Assembly (NCBI RefSeq): GCF_000376945.1
Contig: NZ_AQXU01000019.1
Location: 62,001 to 126,000 of the forward strand
Direction of reading: 5' to 3'
Origin: Leeia oryzae DSM 17879
GTDB taxonomy: Bacteria; Pseudomonadota; Gammaproteobacteria; Burkholderiales; Leeiaceae
DNA length: 64,000 nucleotides
The translations under genes were made by a program, and so were the position numbers. Under the pieces are notes generated by a model. The model made no database searches, was not told the DNA's origin, and was given only the letters and a program-made list of their open reading frames with translations. The number at the start of each line of letters is the position of its first letter. Within the stretch, counting starts at the first letter, position 1. This document shows, piece after piece, positions 18,176 through 26,719 of this stretch.

Positions 18176-19696
18176 TTAGCCCAAGTGAATCCACACGGAT
18201 TTGGTCTGTGTGTGTGCCAGGACAGTCTCAAAACACTTGTCACGTCCCTGACCGGACTGTTTATAACCGCCCCATGGCTGGGTCATGTCGCCATGGTCAT
18301 AACAGTTCACCCACACCATGCCGGCCTCGATTTCTTTGACCATGCGGTGTGCCGTGGTCAGATTGGACGTCCAGATACCTGCGCCCAAGCCGTAAATCGA
18401 ATCATTGGCAATCTGGATCGCTTCATCTGCCGTTTTGAAAGGCATGATGGTGGCGACCGGCCCAAAGATTTCTTCCCGGGCGATACGCATTTGGGGCTTT
18501 GCATCGACGAATAGCGTCGGAGAAACAAAATAGCCGGCGCCCAACGCGGGTGATAGTGGCTCGGCAAGTGCCTGGCGAGCGCCTTCCTGCTGGCCGACTG
18601 CAATGTATTCCTGAACCCGGCGTTGCTGCTCGCGTGTGACCAGCGGACCCATGGTGGTTTGAGGGTCTAGCGGGTTGCCTACCTGATAAAGCTCTGGTGC
18701 CCGTTTGATGAATTTAGCGACAAACTGATCATAAATTTTTTCATGCACCAGAATGCGCGAGCTGGCAGAGCAAACTTCGCCCTGATTGGCATAAATGCCA
18801 TGAATGGCATAGTCAACAGCCACGTCAATATCTGCAACATCATCCATGATGATTTGCGGGCTCTTGCCACCCAGTTCGGTGGTGACGCGCTTCATGTTGG
18901 ACTGACCTGCATAAATCATCATCAGCCTGCCTACTTCGGTAGAGCCGGTGAAGCTGATCTTGTCGACATCCATGTGCGAAGCCAGTGCACGGCCTGCATC
19001 TTCACCATAGCCATTCACCACATTGAAGACCCCGTCCGGCCCACCGGCTTCGGTGAACAGACGCGCAAGAAGCAGAGCGCTCATGGGCGATTGTTCCGCA
19101 GGCTTGAGCACCACAGAATTACCGGCAGCCAGGGCTGGTGCCACTTTCCATGCAGCCATCATGAGCGGGTAGTTCCATGGGGTAATGCACCCAACTACCC
19201 CAAGCGGCTCGCGCACAATCATATGCAGCGCATCCGTGCTGGTATTGGTGACGGCACCTTCGATCTTGTCGATGGTTTCGCCAAAGTACCGGAAAGTCAG
19301 TGCAGCAAAAGGCACATCACCCGTCAGCAGACTTGTAATGGGCTTACCCATATCCAGACAGTCCAGCAGCGCAAGTTCATCGCTGTGTTGTTCAATCAGA
19401 TCCGCTAGCCGGTACAGTACGTCCATTCTGTCTCGCGGAGCCATTTTGGACCAGACACCACTGCGATATGCGGCGCGGGCGGCACTCACCGCCAGGTCGA
19501 TGTCTTTGGCTGTGCCTAGTGACATGTTGGCAATGGGGGCATCGGTAGCTGGGTTGATATTGGTAAACCGGCCTTCATCTTGTGCGTCTACAAACTTGCC
19601 CGCAATGTACAGCCGCGTTTCGGGTTTTAGATTGGCTGCACGCTCGCTCCAGCCGTTCAAATCCAGCGCTTCCGCGTTGATGTTGTTTTCACTCAC
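18176..19696 (-). CDS. NAD(P)-dependent aldehyde dehydrogenase, PuuC-like
   Basis: A class 1/2 aldehyde dehydrogenase of about 506 residues. It shows the cofactor-fold segments TPWNYPL and FTGSTEVG, catalytic Glu274 in ELGGKSPQ and nucleophile Cys309 in NQGEVCSASSR, with REEIFGPV and GGYKQSGQGRD near the end. The C-terminus (TKSVWIHLG) and overall pattern resemble gamma-glutamyl-gamma-aminobutyraldehyde and betaine-aldehyde dehydrogenases. I place the start at GTG 19696 because a GGAG lies nine bases upstream; an in-frame TTG at 19711 has no such site. The gene is preceded by a sigma-54 promoter and a palindromic upstream site and followed by the permease. It probably oxidises an amino-aldehyde in amine catabolism. 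Confidence 0.93.
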   Translation of the reverse strand: MSENNINAEALDLNGWSERAANLKPETRLYIAGKFVDAQDEGRFTNINPATDAPIANMSLGTAKDIDLAVSAARAAYRSGVWSKMAPRDRMDVLYRLADLIEQHSDELALLDCLDMGKPITSLLTGDVPFAALTFRYFGETIDKIEGAVTNTSTDALHMIVREPLGVVGCITPWNYPLMMAAWKVAPALAAGNSVVLKPAEQSPMSALLLARLFTEAGGPDGVFNVVNGYGEDAGRALASHMDVDKISFTGSTEVGRLMMIYAGQSNMKRVTTELGGKSPQIIMDDVADIDVAVDYAIHGIYANQGEVCSASSRILVHEKIYDQFVAKFIKRAPELYQVGNPLDPQTTMGPLVTREQQRRVQEYIAVGQQEGARQALAEPLSPALGAGYFVSPTLFVDAKPQMRIAREEIFGPVATIMPFKTADEAIQIANDSIYGLGAGIWTSNLTTAHRMVKEIEAGMVWVNCYDHGDMTQPWGGYKQSGQGRDKCFETVLAHTQTKSVWIHLG

Positions 19697-19827
19697 CTTG
19701 ACACTCTCCAATAAACTGAATTTTTACGCTCTTTGATCGACAGCCATGATGACCACCGGCTATCGGTTTGCTGCCATGACGACATCCACCGCTTCGCAAA
19801 AAAAGCAGGGAGGCACAGCAATACATG

Positions 19828-19842
19828 GCAAAAAGCATGCCA
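19828..19842 (-). promoter_or_regulatory. Sigma-54 (-24/-12) promoter for the aldehyde dehydrogenase operon
   Basis: On the minus strand the sequence reads TGGCATG-CTTT-TTGC, against the consensus TGGCACG-N4-TTGC: the invariant GG and GC doublets are present with exactly ten bases between them, and only one fixed position differs. The -12 GC is about 130 bases before the GTG start at 19696, leaving an untranslated leader of about 120 bases. The adjacent sigma-54 activator gene supports the call. Confidence 0.88.
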
Positions 19843-19892
19843 GACGATAAGTTATTGATTTATATAGGAGTGAGAAATCCTGCTTTATTGAA

Positions 19893-19932
19893 ATGATGAA
19901 TATTTGATGCATGTGATGCAAATATTCATCAT
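19893..19932. promoter_or_regulatory. Perfect palindrome, probable enhancer (UAS) for the sigma-54 activator
   Basis: ATGATGAATATTTG (19893-19906) and CAAATATTCATCAT (19919-19932) form a perfect 14-bp inverted repeat around a 12-base spacer. It starts 50 bases upstream of the -24 element, as expected for an enhancer of a Fis-type HTH activator. It has no T-run and lies outside any gene. Confidence 0.75.
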
Positions 19933-20056
19933 TATCTGGCCGGGCAGGCTGGTAGATTTCTTCGCTTGGCAAGGCATGAAGCCCATAAGGGAAAATGGCT
20001 GCTGCTACACCAATTTGCCAGTAGCAACCTGGCGCAGGCGACTGATGGTCATCCTG

Positions 20057-21010
20057 TCAGAGACAACCCAATCCAGACAGCGTCGCACGGATGGCATCAT
20101 CCAACGGGGTATGCGGCTCTTGCCCCAGTAACGACACCAGTTTGGCATTGCGCATTTGCAACGGGGTTTTCCATAAATAGCGCAGTTCCAGCATCTCTTT
20201 GATGGTCGGCTTGAACAGCGCCAGCACGGGCATCAGAAACCACGGGAAGGACTTTACCTTGAGTGCCGGGTTGCCGGTGACACGAGCAATGGCCGTTGCC
20301 AGCGCGGTACCGTCCGGGTCCCAGTGGCCTTGCATGTGGAAAGTATCAAAGTCTGCCAGCTGGTCGTGCCGCTCCATCAGTCTGACCATGGTTTCTGCCA
20401 CATCCGGCAAGTACGCCCATTGGTGGCCGATGCCCGCTTGGCCCGGGTAGGTGAGGGCGCTAATCTTTTGCCCCGGCTTGATCAGCGCTTGCGAGAACCA
20501 GCTATTGGCAACGCGCGGGCCAAAGAAATCCCCCGCTCTGACCACTAGCGATTGCACCCCAAACGCCGTGGCGGCCTGCAGGCGTTGTTCCATCTGTACC
20601 CGTAGCTTGCCTTTTTTGGTTTGCGGCTGCTGGGGGGATTGCTCGTCCAGCAGCGGGAAGGCATCTGGCCCATAGTTGTACACCGTGCCCGGCAGCAGAA
20701 TGCGGGCGCCGGTCTGGCGGGCGGCGGCAATGGTGTTGTCCAGCATGGGTAGTACCAGTTTCTCCCAGTCCCGGTAGCCGGGCGGGTTCACCGCGTGGAC
20801 AATCCACGTTGCCCCGGCGGCGGCATCCAGCACGTTTTGCGGGTTCATGGCATCCCCGGTTTTCCAGCGTATCCCGTCTTGTGTGTCGCTGGCGGGTAGG
20901 CGCCTTGTCAGCGCCGTTACCGTCCACCCCTGTTTCACCAGCCGTCTGGCCACTTCTCCGCCAATGCCGCCTGTTGCGCCAAGGACAAGTACCTTGTTGT
21001 GACTGTGCAT
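20057..21010 (-). CDS. NAD(P)-dependent epimerase/dehydratase family protein
   Basis: An extended short-chain dehydrogenase/atypical SDR of about 317 residues. The N-terminal Rossmann motif is VLVLGATGGIGGEV, followed by LTRR; VYNYGPDAFP gives the Tyr region of the active site. The C-terminal part (YPGQAGIGHQWAYLPDVAET, FHMQGHWDP) matches sugar epimerase-like reductases of unknown substrate. I place the start at ATG 21010 because AGGAGG lies just upstream; the longer frame to 21073 has no ribosome site. The LysR gene at 21109 is divergent and probably regulates it. A broken copy of its last 70 codons lies at 8107-8335. Confidence 0.87.
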   Translation of the reverse strand: MHSHNKVLVLGATGGIGGEVARRLVKQGWTVTALTRRLPASDTQDGIRWKTGDAMNPQNVLDAAAGATWIVHAVNPPGYRDWEKLVLPMLDNTIAAARQTGARILLPGTVYNYGPDAFPLLDEQSPQQPQTKKGKLRVQMEQRLQAATAFGVQSLVVRAGDFFGPRVANSWFSQALIKPGQKISALTYPGQAGIGHQWAYLPDVAETMVRLMERHDQLADFDTFHMQGHWDPDGTALATAIARVTGNPALKVKSFPWFLMPVLALFKPTIKEMLELRYLWKTPLQMRNAKLVSLLGQEPHTPLDDAIRATLSGLGCL

Positions 21011-21069
21011 GTTTGTATCCTCCTGTTCATCAATCGATGGATGCATTTTCAGGGTGATACGGGTTAAAT

Positions 21070-21110
21070 ACAATTGACGAAAATTGTGTATCTGCTATAC
21101 ATTTTTGTAT
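21070..21110. promoter_or_regulatory. Twin inverted repeats, LysR-type operator between epimerase and LysR genes
   Basis: Two dyads lie in the 98-base divergent gap: ACAATT-N6-AATTGT (21070-21087) and ATACA-TTTT-TGTAT (21097-21110), the latter touching the LysR start codon. AT-rich dyads with such spacing are typical recognition and activation sites of LysR-type regulators that repress themselves and control the divergent gene. Confidence 0.55.
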
Positions 21111-22002
21111 GGATAAACATCACGTTAACTGGGAACACTACCGGGTTGTGCTGGCGGTGCTGGAAGAGGGCTCTTTGTCGGCGGCAGCCAGGGCGTTGGG
21201 ACTTACCCAGCCCACCGTCGGTCGTCAGGTAGAAGCACTGGAGAGGGCGCTGGGCGTGACGTTGTTTACGCGCTCGCAAACCGGCCTGACCCCCACTGTC
21301 TCTGCACTGGCCTTAAAGCCGTTTGCCGAAAACCTGAAGATGACCGCCGCGGCGCTGGAAAGAACCATCCCCGCAGAGGCCAATGATGTACGCGGCACGG
21401 TACGCCTGACTGCGTCCGAAGTGGTGGGGACGGAAATCCTGCCGCCCATTCTGGCGGACCTGAAGTACGCCCACCCGGGGCTAAAAATCGAGCTGGTGCT
21501 GTCAGACCAGAACCAGGACTTGCTCAACCGGGATGCCGACATCGCCATTCGCATGGCGCAACCCACGCAAGACGTGCTGGTGGCCAAGCGTATCGGCAAC
21601 GTCACGCTGGGGCTGTACGCACACCAACGTTACCTGCAACAGCAGGGTACCCCACAAACAGTGGCAGACCTGACCCAGCACAGCCTGATTGGCTTTGACA
21701 CCATACTCCCGTACATGCGGCCGATCTTGGCACAGTTTCCCTTTCTGCAACGGGAGAGCTTTAGCCTGAGAGTCGACAACAGCGTAGCGCAGCTGGCAGC
21801 CATTCGTGCCGGGTTTGGCATTGGTATTTGTCAGGACCACCTCGCCCGGCGAGAGCAGGCGCTGGTTCACTTGTTACCCGAAGCGTTTGCTGTTGAATTC
21901 CCCGTCTGGCTGGTGATGCACGAAGACCTGAAACGCATGGCGAGGTATAGGGCGGTGTTTGAGTTTGTGGCGGGGAGGTTGGGGGAGATGGTTGGGAAAT
22001 GA
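21109..22002 (+). CDS. LysR-type transcriptional regulator
   Basis: A 297-residue regulator. The N-terminal winged helix-turn-helix is clear (VLEEGSLSAAARALGLTQPT, VGRQVEALERALGVTLF), with a C-terminal substrate-binding fold from about residue 90 (VRLTASEVVGTEILPPIL, DIAIRMAQP). It is divergent from the epimerase gene, with inverted repeats in the gap, so it most likely controls that gene and itself. Unusually the HTH begins after MDKHHVNWEHY, a short extension. The inducer is unknown. Confidence 0.92.
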   Translation: MDKHHVNWEHYRVVLAVLEEGSLSAAARALGLTQPTVGRQVEALERALGVTLFTRSQTGLTPTVSALALKPFAENLKMTAAALERTIPAEANDVRGTVRLTASEVVGTEILPPILADLKYAHPGLKIELVLSDQNQDLLNRDADIAIRMAQPTQDVLVAKRIGNVTLGLYAHQRYLQQQGTPQTVADLTQHSLIGFDTILPYMRPILAQFPFLQRESFSLRVDNSVAQLAAIRAGFGIGICQDHLARREQALVHLLPEAFAVEFPVWLVMHEDLKRMARYRAVFEFVAGRLGEMVGK

Positions 22003-22035
22003 ATTTAAGTAGAATGAGACTGGAGAAATGAGCTG

Positions 22036-22078
22036 CACCTCAAAAGCTAGACATCCATCCAGCCTGTGGGGTGTTTTT
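22036..22078 (+). terminator. Probable terminator after the LysR gene
   Basis: CACCTCAAAAGCT (22036-22048) can pair with AGCCTGTGGGGTG (22061-22073), 11 of 13 positions, followed directly by TTTTT. The stem is imperfect but the U tract makes termination likely. Confidence 0.5.
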
Positions 22079-22270
22079 CATGACCATTCTTAATGACATG
22101 CTCTCGCAACGATGTCTTGCCTGGCGGTTGATGGCATACGAGGCTCCAAGAGGTGTCAAGGTGTTGATCCTGTATAAAGTTTTTGCATTCAAGGCTTTAC
22201 ATAGGATTTGACGTGCTACGCGATCACGGCGAGATGATTGTCAGTGTCACTGCAAATCCTCATGAATACA

Positions 22271-23182
22271 TCAGCCCTGTAGGTCTGCGTCGCTCTGCAG
22301 TATTTCCGTCAGCCAGTCGGCGAATACGCGCAAGCGTGGCGATGCCATGCGACCTTGAGGATAGAGTAGTGAGATGGGCATTGGAGTGGGTAATGTGCCG
22401 GGCAGCACCTCTACCAACGTGCCGTTTTCCAGGTATTCGCGTACCTGGTATCTGGCTGCTTGAGATAAACCCATCCCTTGCAACGCGCAGGCAACATTTG
22501 CTTCGGCATCGTTGACGGATATGCTGCTTTGTACCTCTACCCGCACCACACTACCATCCACCATATAATCCCAATCGTACGGTCTGCCCGTAAGGCCAGA
22601 GAAGTGTGATACGCCGCGATGCGCTCTGAGGTCTTCCAGCGTTTGGGGTACCCCGTATTTCTGCAGATAGGCAGGCGTAGCACAGGTCAGAAAGGCCATA
22701 TTGCCTAGATGACGTGCAATCATGTTGGAATCCTGAAGGGTGCCTACTCGTACCGAACAGTCCAAGCCTTCCTCTATCAAATCCCGGACGCGCTCACTCA
22801 GACCGACGACCAGCTCAACTTCAGGGTATTTTTCGCAGAACCGGGCGATGTGTGGGATGACGATGTTGCGGCCCAGGGTGCCCGGAAGCTCTACCCGAAG
22901 GCGCCCGCGCGGCAGGCCAGCGTTCGGACCACGAAAAGTACCTTCAGCATCTTCCACGGCTTGCAGGATATCCAGGCATTTGTGGTAGTAATCTGTGCCA
23001 TCTTGCGTAAGGGAGAGGCGGCGCGTAGTGCGCTGAAGCAGCTGCGTGCCTAGGTAGGCTTCCAGCTTTTTGATGGTGGCGGTGAGTGCAGCACGTGGTA
23101 GGTCCAGTGTCTCGGCCGCTTTGGTGTAGCTATTGGCTTCGACAATGCGGACAAAGGTCTGCATGGCTTTTAGTCTGTCCAT
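22271..23182 (-). CDS. LysR-type transcriptional regulator
   Basis: A 303-residue regulator with the N-terminal HTH MDRLKAMQTFVRIVEANSYT/KAAETLDLPRAAL and a periplasmic-binding-fold effector domain (GRLRVELPGTLGRNIVIPHI, LDCSVRVG). It belongs to the large CrgA/DsdC-like LTTR branch. The gene is divergent from the MFS transporter gene with a 102-base gap, so the transporter is its likely target. No ligand can be assigned. Confidence 0.92.
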   Translation of the reverse strand: MDRLKAMQTFVRIVEANSYTKAAETLDLPRAALTATIKKLEAYLGTQLLQRTTRRLSLTQDGTDYYHKCLDILQAVEDAEGTFRGPNAGLPRGRLRVELPGTLGRNIVIPHIARFCEKYPEVELVVGLSERVRDLIEEGLDCSVRVGTLQDSNMIARHLGNMAFLTCATPAYLQKYGVPQTLEDLRAHRGVSHFSGLTGRPYDWDYMVDGSVVRVEVQSSISVNDAEANVACALQGMGLSQAARYQVREYLENGTLVEVLPGTLPTPMPISLLYPQGRMASPRLRVFADWLTEILQSDADLQG

Positions 23183-23284
23183 TGTTCATATTAAGTGAAA
23201 ATTGTATGTCTATTATGCACTAATTATCTTTGATCGCCATTTGTCTACACTTTGCTCATCGAAATCTCTCAAAGGAGTCAAATC

Positions 23285-24496
23285 ATGAGCAAAGCAGAAG
23301 AAAAAGACATCAGCCCCGGCATGGTCAGCTTGCTGGCAACCTCAACCGGCCTGATCGTTGCAAGCCTGTATTACGCCCAGACGCTGGTTGGCCCAATCAG
23401 TGTGTCTACAGGTCTGTCGCCCGAAGCGGCTGGTCTTATCGTTACGCTGACTCAAATCGGTTACTGTATTGGACTGCTGTTCATTGTCCCTTTGGGCGAC
23501 CTGCTGGAAAACCGCAGGCTGGTGTTCACCGGTTTGATTTTTACCTCGATCATGTTAGTGATGGCAGCTGTCAGCCGAAGTGCATGGATGTTCCTCACCG
23601 CTGCACTTGGCATCGGACTAGGCTCGGTTGCTGCGCAGGTCATAGTGCCGTTTGCGGCGCACATGTCGAAGGAATCAAGTCGTGGCGTCACCGTCGGTAA
23701 GGTGGTGAGTGGTCTGCTGCTGGGTATCATGCTGGCGCGTCCGGCGGCTAGCCTGATTGCCGATGTCACAAGCTGGCACGTTGTGTTTGGTGGTGCTGCG
23801 CTCGTGGTTCTGATGGTTGCATTTGTCCTGCGCGCTAAACTGCCAACACGTACGCCAACCGCTACCCTATCGTATCCTAAACTGATGGGCTCGCTGTGGC
23901 ACTTGTTCCTGAATACGCCTGTCCTGCGCCGTCGCGCAGCCTACCATGCAGGCATGTTTGGTTCGTTCAGCCTGTTCTGGACCGTGACGCCGCTGATGTT
24001 GTCCAGCCCACAGTTCCATCTGTCGCAGACCGGTATTGCAATTTTTGCACTCGTTGGGATGGCGGGCGCTGTGGCCTCGCCAATCGCTGGCAAGCTTGCT
24101 GACAAAGGCTACACGCTCATGGCAACCGCTGCTGCACTGGCGCTAGGGGTGATTGGCTTCGTGCTGCCGATGATTGCACCGGAATCGCGCAACATCGCCT
24201 TGGGCATTCTGGTGATTGCCTCTATCGTTCTGGACATGGGGGTCGCTGCTAACCTGGTACTCGGCCAGCGTGCAATCTTCTCGCTGGGGGCGGAAATACG
24301 CAGCCGCCTGAACGGCGTGTACTTCGCGCTGTTCTTTGCTGGCGGTGCGCTGGGTTCCGCACTGGGTGGGTGGATCTTCGCTACTCACGGCTGGATTGCC
24401 GCCCTGATGACTGGTGCTGCATTCAATGGCCTGGCTCTGCTGTACTGGGTGACCGAATATTTAGGCCGCACTAGCTACCAATGCAAAACCGCCTAA
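23285..24496 (+). CDS. MFS transporter (drug/metabolite efflux type)
   Basis: About 403 residues with twelve predicted membrane segments. The opening SLLATSTGLIVASLYYAQTL, then LTQIGYCIGLLFIVPLGDLL and ENRRLV, are characteristic of the DHA1-like subfamily. The start at ATG 23285 is preceded by AAAGGAG; the in-frame ATG at 23252 has no such site. The divergent LysR gene probably controls it. A clear paralogue with the same conserved loops lies at 49329-50531. The function is presumably proton-driven export of a small molecule; the substrate is unknown. Confidence 0.9.
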   Translation: MSKAEEKDISPGMVSLLATSTGLIVASLYYAQTLVGPISVSTGLSPEAAGLIVTLTQIGYCIGLLFIVPLGDLLENRRLVFTGLIFTSIMLVMAAVSRSAWMFLTAALGIGLGSVAAQVIVPFAAHMSKESSRGVTVGKVVSGLLLGIMLARPAASLIADVTSWHVVFGGAALVVLMVAFVLRAKLPTRTPTATLSYPKLMGSLWHLFLNTPVLRRRAAYHAGMFGSFSLFWTVTPLMLSSPQFHLSQTGIAIFALVGMAGAVASPIAGKLADKGYTLMATAAALALGVIGFVLPMIAPESRNIALGILVIASIVLDMGVAANLVLGQRAIFSLGAEIRSRLNGVYFALFFAGGALGSALGGWIFATHGWIAALMTGAAFNGLALLYWVTEYLGRTSYQCKTA

Positions 24497-24510
24497 GCCA
24501 TCCAGGCTAC

Positions 24511-24530
24511 TGCAGCCCAAACGGGCTGCA
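24511..24530 (+). terminator. Hairpin after the MFS gene
   Basis: A perfect 8-bp stem (TGCAGCCC-AAAC-GGGCTGCA) 15 bases past the MFS stop. No U tract follows, so it may be a weak terminator or an mRNA 3' stabiliser. Confidence 0.35.
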
Positions 24531-24735
24531 AGTGGCGTTATACGATGCCAAGGTAGCGGGCAGGTGGCCGAACCTGATTGAAGGTAAACCCGAAGACAGG
24601 GGAAGACTGACCGGGGGCCAATGTCGTTTAAAAGCAATTTGACTGGCATTCTGGGTAAGTTACCCAAGCGGCACAAAAATACTATCAAGGCTTCGAGCCT
24701 GGCAGAATGTGCGCGCTCTCTTTGAGGGGATTCAA

Positions 24736-25707
24736 ATGCGAGGACCCGCTTTCCTCGGTGTGATTGCTGCGATTTTTGCGGCATTTTCCTGGTCGCTAAA
24801 CTTTGTGGCCCCATATGTGCTTGGGCCATACTCGATTTACGACCTTGCCGTCTGTCGTTTCCTCATTTCTGGCCTGATGGGGCTGGTCATTTTATATGCG
24901 CTGCGTAAAACGGCGCCGCAACTGGGCCTGCTGGATTGGTTTGTGGCGGGCTGGCTGGGTTTTGTCGGGTATGTCGGCTACTTCTTGACCATCATGGGGG
25001 CGGTGCTTTTTGCCGGGCCGATTGTGCCGCCTGCATTCGTTGCGCTGGTACCGGTGGTGCTGGCCCTGACGAGCAACCGGGGCAAACATGCCATACCCTG
25101 GAGTGCCTTGATGTTGCCGATTGCGCTAACGTTTACAGGCTTGCTATTGGTAAACGCCAATGCCTTCATGCAGACGGCCCGCTTATCTGGCAGTGCGGTT
25201 ATCGGGATCGGGTTTTCAGTTGGGGCCATCGGGCTGTGGACGCATTTTGCCATGGCCAACCGGGCGGCGCTGGCGAAGCGGCCGCAAATCAATGCCTGGA
25301 AGTGGACTGCCGCCATGATGGTGGCGGGGGCGGTGGAAATCCTGGCGTTTGTGCCGTTTGGTTATTACTTTCAGCTGCTGAATTTGCCGCAAGTTGGTTT
25401 CTCTTGGGCGTTGTTTGCGCCTATTTTCTATGCGTCTGTGGCCCTTGCGGCCATTGGGTCTATTGGCGGGTCTTGGGCATGGACGATGGCCTCCAAACGC
25501 CTGCCCATTGGCCTGGCCGGGCAACTGATCGTGACAGAAACCATTTTTGCCACGTCGTTTGGCCTGATGGCGCATCACCGCTGGCCTACCTGGCAGGAGG
25601 TATCAGGCGTTACCTTGCTGGTGATTGGTGTGGTCAGCGCGCTTCGGGCGTTTCATGGCAGCCTGCAGCAAAAAAACCTGCAACCCCTTGCCAGTACGCA
25701 GGTCTAG
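24736..25707 (+). CDS. EamA/DMT-superfamily transporter
   Basis: A membrane protein of about 323 residues with ten hydrophobic segments in two EamA repeats (AAIFAAFSWSLNFVAPYVLG in the first; GSIGGSWAWTMASKRLPIGL in the second). This family exports or imports small metabolites; no substrate can be named. I prefer the ATG at 24736 (ribosome site GAGGGGA) over 24709. The gene overlaps the convergent LysR gene by four bases at its 3' end. No operon partner is evident. Confidence 0.88.
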   Translation: MRGPAFLGVIAAIFAAFSWSLNFVAPYVLGPYSIYDLAVCRFLISGLMGLVILYALRKTAPQLGLLDWFVAGWLGFVGYVGYFLTIMGAVLFAGPIVPPAFVALVPVVLALTSNRGKHAIPWSALMLPIALTFTGLLLVNANAFMQTARLSGSAVIGIGFSVGAIGLWTHFAMANRAALAKRPQINAWKWTAAMMVAGAVEILAFVPFGYYFQLLNLPQVGFSWALFAPIFYASVALAAIGSIGGSWAWTMASKRLPIGLAGQLIVTETIFATSFGLMAHHRWPTWQEVSGVTLLVIGVVSALRAFHGSLQQKNLQPLASTQV

Positions 25708-26621
25708 GGCGTTGCAGGGTAGTTGGCAGCAGGCTGGCCGGGTAGCCCTGCCAGCAGTTGTTCCAGCAGCTCTATGCGGTGCCGATGCGGCGTGGTAATG
25801 GCGTAGAAGTGCTCTTGCAGTTGCGGCGTTTGTCCAACGCTGACCAGTATGCCCTGGCGCAATTCATCCTGCACGACGACCTCTGGCAGGACGGTCAGCC
25901 AGCCGCTGTCTCGGGCAATCAGGCGGAGCATGGCCATGTCGTCTACTTCTGCGCGGATTCTTGGTTTGACACCGGCAGACATGCACAGGGCGTCAAAGCG
26001 CCCGCGTAGGGCATGCTGTGGCCCCGGCAGGGCCAGGTCTAGCCCGTTCAGGTCGTCTGGCACACGCAGGGTCTGGCCTTGCCAGATGTGGGCCGGGCCT
26101 ACCAGAGAAATGGTCTGGCTGCCAAGAAAGCTGCAATGCAGCGGGCGGTCCGGGTCGGCAGGTGCAGGTTCATTGGCCAGTACAATATCCAGCTGGTGCT
26201 GCTGCAGCCGCTCCAGCAAGCCATCCAACTGGCCAGACTCTAACGAGAGGGTCACACTCTGGTCGCCCAGTAGCGGCCGAATCCAGTTTTCCTGATAATT
26301 TCGCGATAGCGTGGCAACGCTGCCCACCCGTAACCGGATCATGCCTTCACTACGGCCTTGCAGCCGGCCGAGCATTTCTTGCCCTAGTCCAAAAATATTC
26401 TCTGCGTAGGTGAACACCAGCTGACCTGTCTCGGTCATCACCAGCCGCCGTTTTTCACGCTCGAAAAGGGCTTCGCCCAGCCGGTCTTCCAGCTGCCGAA
26501 TCTGCGCTGACAGGGCCGATTGCGAGGTATGCAGCTCGCCAGCGGCCTGGGTCAGATGCCCTGTTTTGGCGACGCGCCAGAAGTAGAACAGGTGATGAAA
26601 ATTGAGTTGTTCCAGGTTCAT
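25704..26621 (-). CDS. LysR-type regulator, NhaR-like, divergent from dabBA
   Basis: A 305-residue LTTR. The N-terminus (MNLEQLNFHHLFYFWRVAKT, then QAAGELHTSQSALSAQIRQL) matches the NhaR group. The effector domain follows (IRLRVGSVATLSRNY, LDIVLANEPAPADPDRPLHC). It is divergent from dabB, a usual arrangement for regulators of DAB inorganic carbon operons. The gap has an inverted repeat that may be its operator. I infer that it responds to CO2/bicarbonate shortage or a metabolite of it. Confidence 0.9.
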   Translation of the reverse strand: MNLEQLNFHHLFYFWRVAKTGHLTQAAGELHTSQSALSAQIRQLEDRLGEALFEREKRRLVMTETGQLVFTYAENIFGLGQEMLGRLQGRSEGMIRLRVGSVATLSRNYQENWIRPLLGDQSVTLSLESGQLDGLLERLQQHQLDIVLANEPAPADPDRPLHCSFLGSQTISLVGPAHIWQGQTLRVPDDLNGLDLALPGPQHALRGRFDALCMSAGVKPRIRAEVDDMAMLRLIARDSGWLTVLPEVVVQDELRQGILVSVGQTPQLQEHFYAITTPHRHRIELLEQLLAGLPGQPAANYPATP

Positions 26622-26671
26622 TGTTCTGTTTTTGTGATGAATATTTTACTAATTATATATTTTACAGAACA
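26622..26671. promoter_or_regulatory. Inverted repeat TGTTCTGT-N34-ACAGAACA in the LysR-dabB gap
   Basis: TGTTCTGT (26622-26629) and ACAGAACA (26664-26671) are perfect inverted arms separated by AT-rich DNA, between the LysR start and the dabB start. The position fits an LTTR operator and an AT-rich promoter for dabBA. Confidence 0.5.
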
Positions 26672-26719
26672 TTTTGCGGCAAATATGATTCGTTCCAGTG
26701 TTTTTACGGAATATTTGCC

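Noticed and set aside
19760-19972. 70-codon minus-strand frame upstream of the aldehyde dehydrogenase gene
   Set aside because: It covers the sigma-54 promoter and the palindrome and lacks a ribosome site; the regulatory explanation is stronger.
22029-22078. Sequence resembling an IS3-family terminal repeat (TGAGCTGCACC...)
   Set aside because: No transposase, no second end and no target duplication. The same bases form an imperfect hairpin followed by TTTTT just after the LysR gene, so a terminator explains them better.
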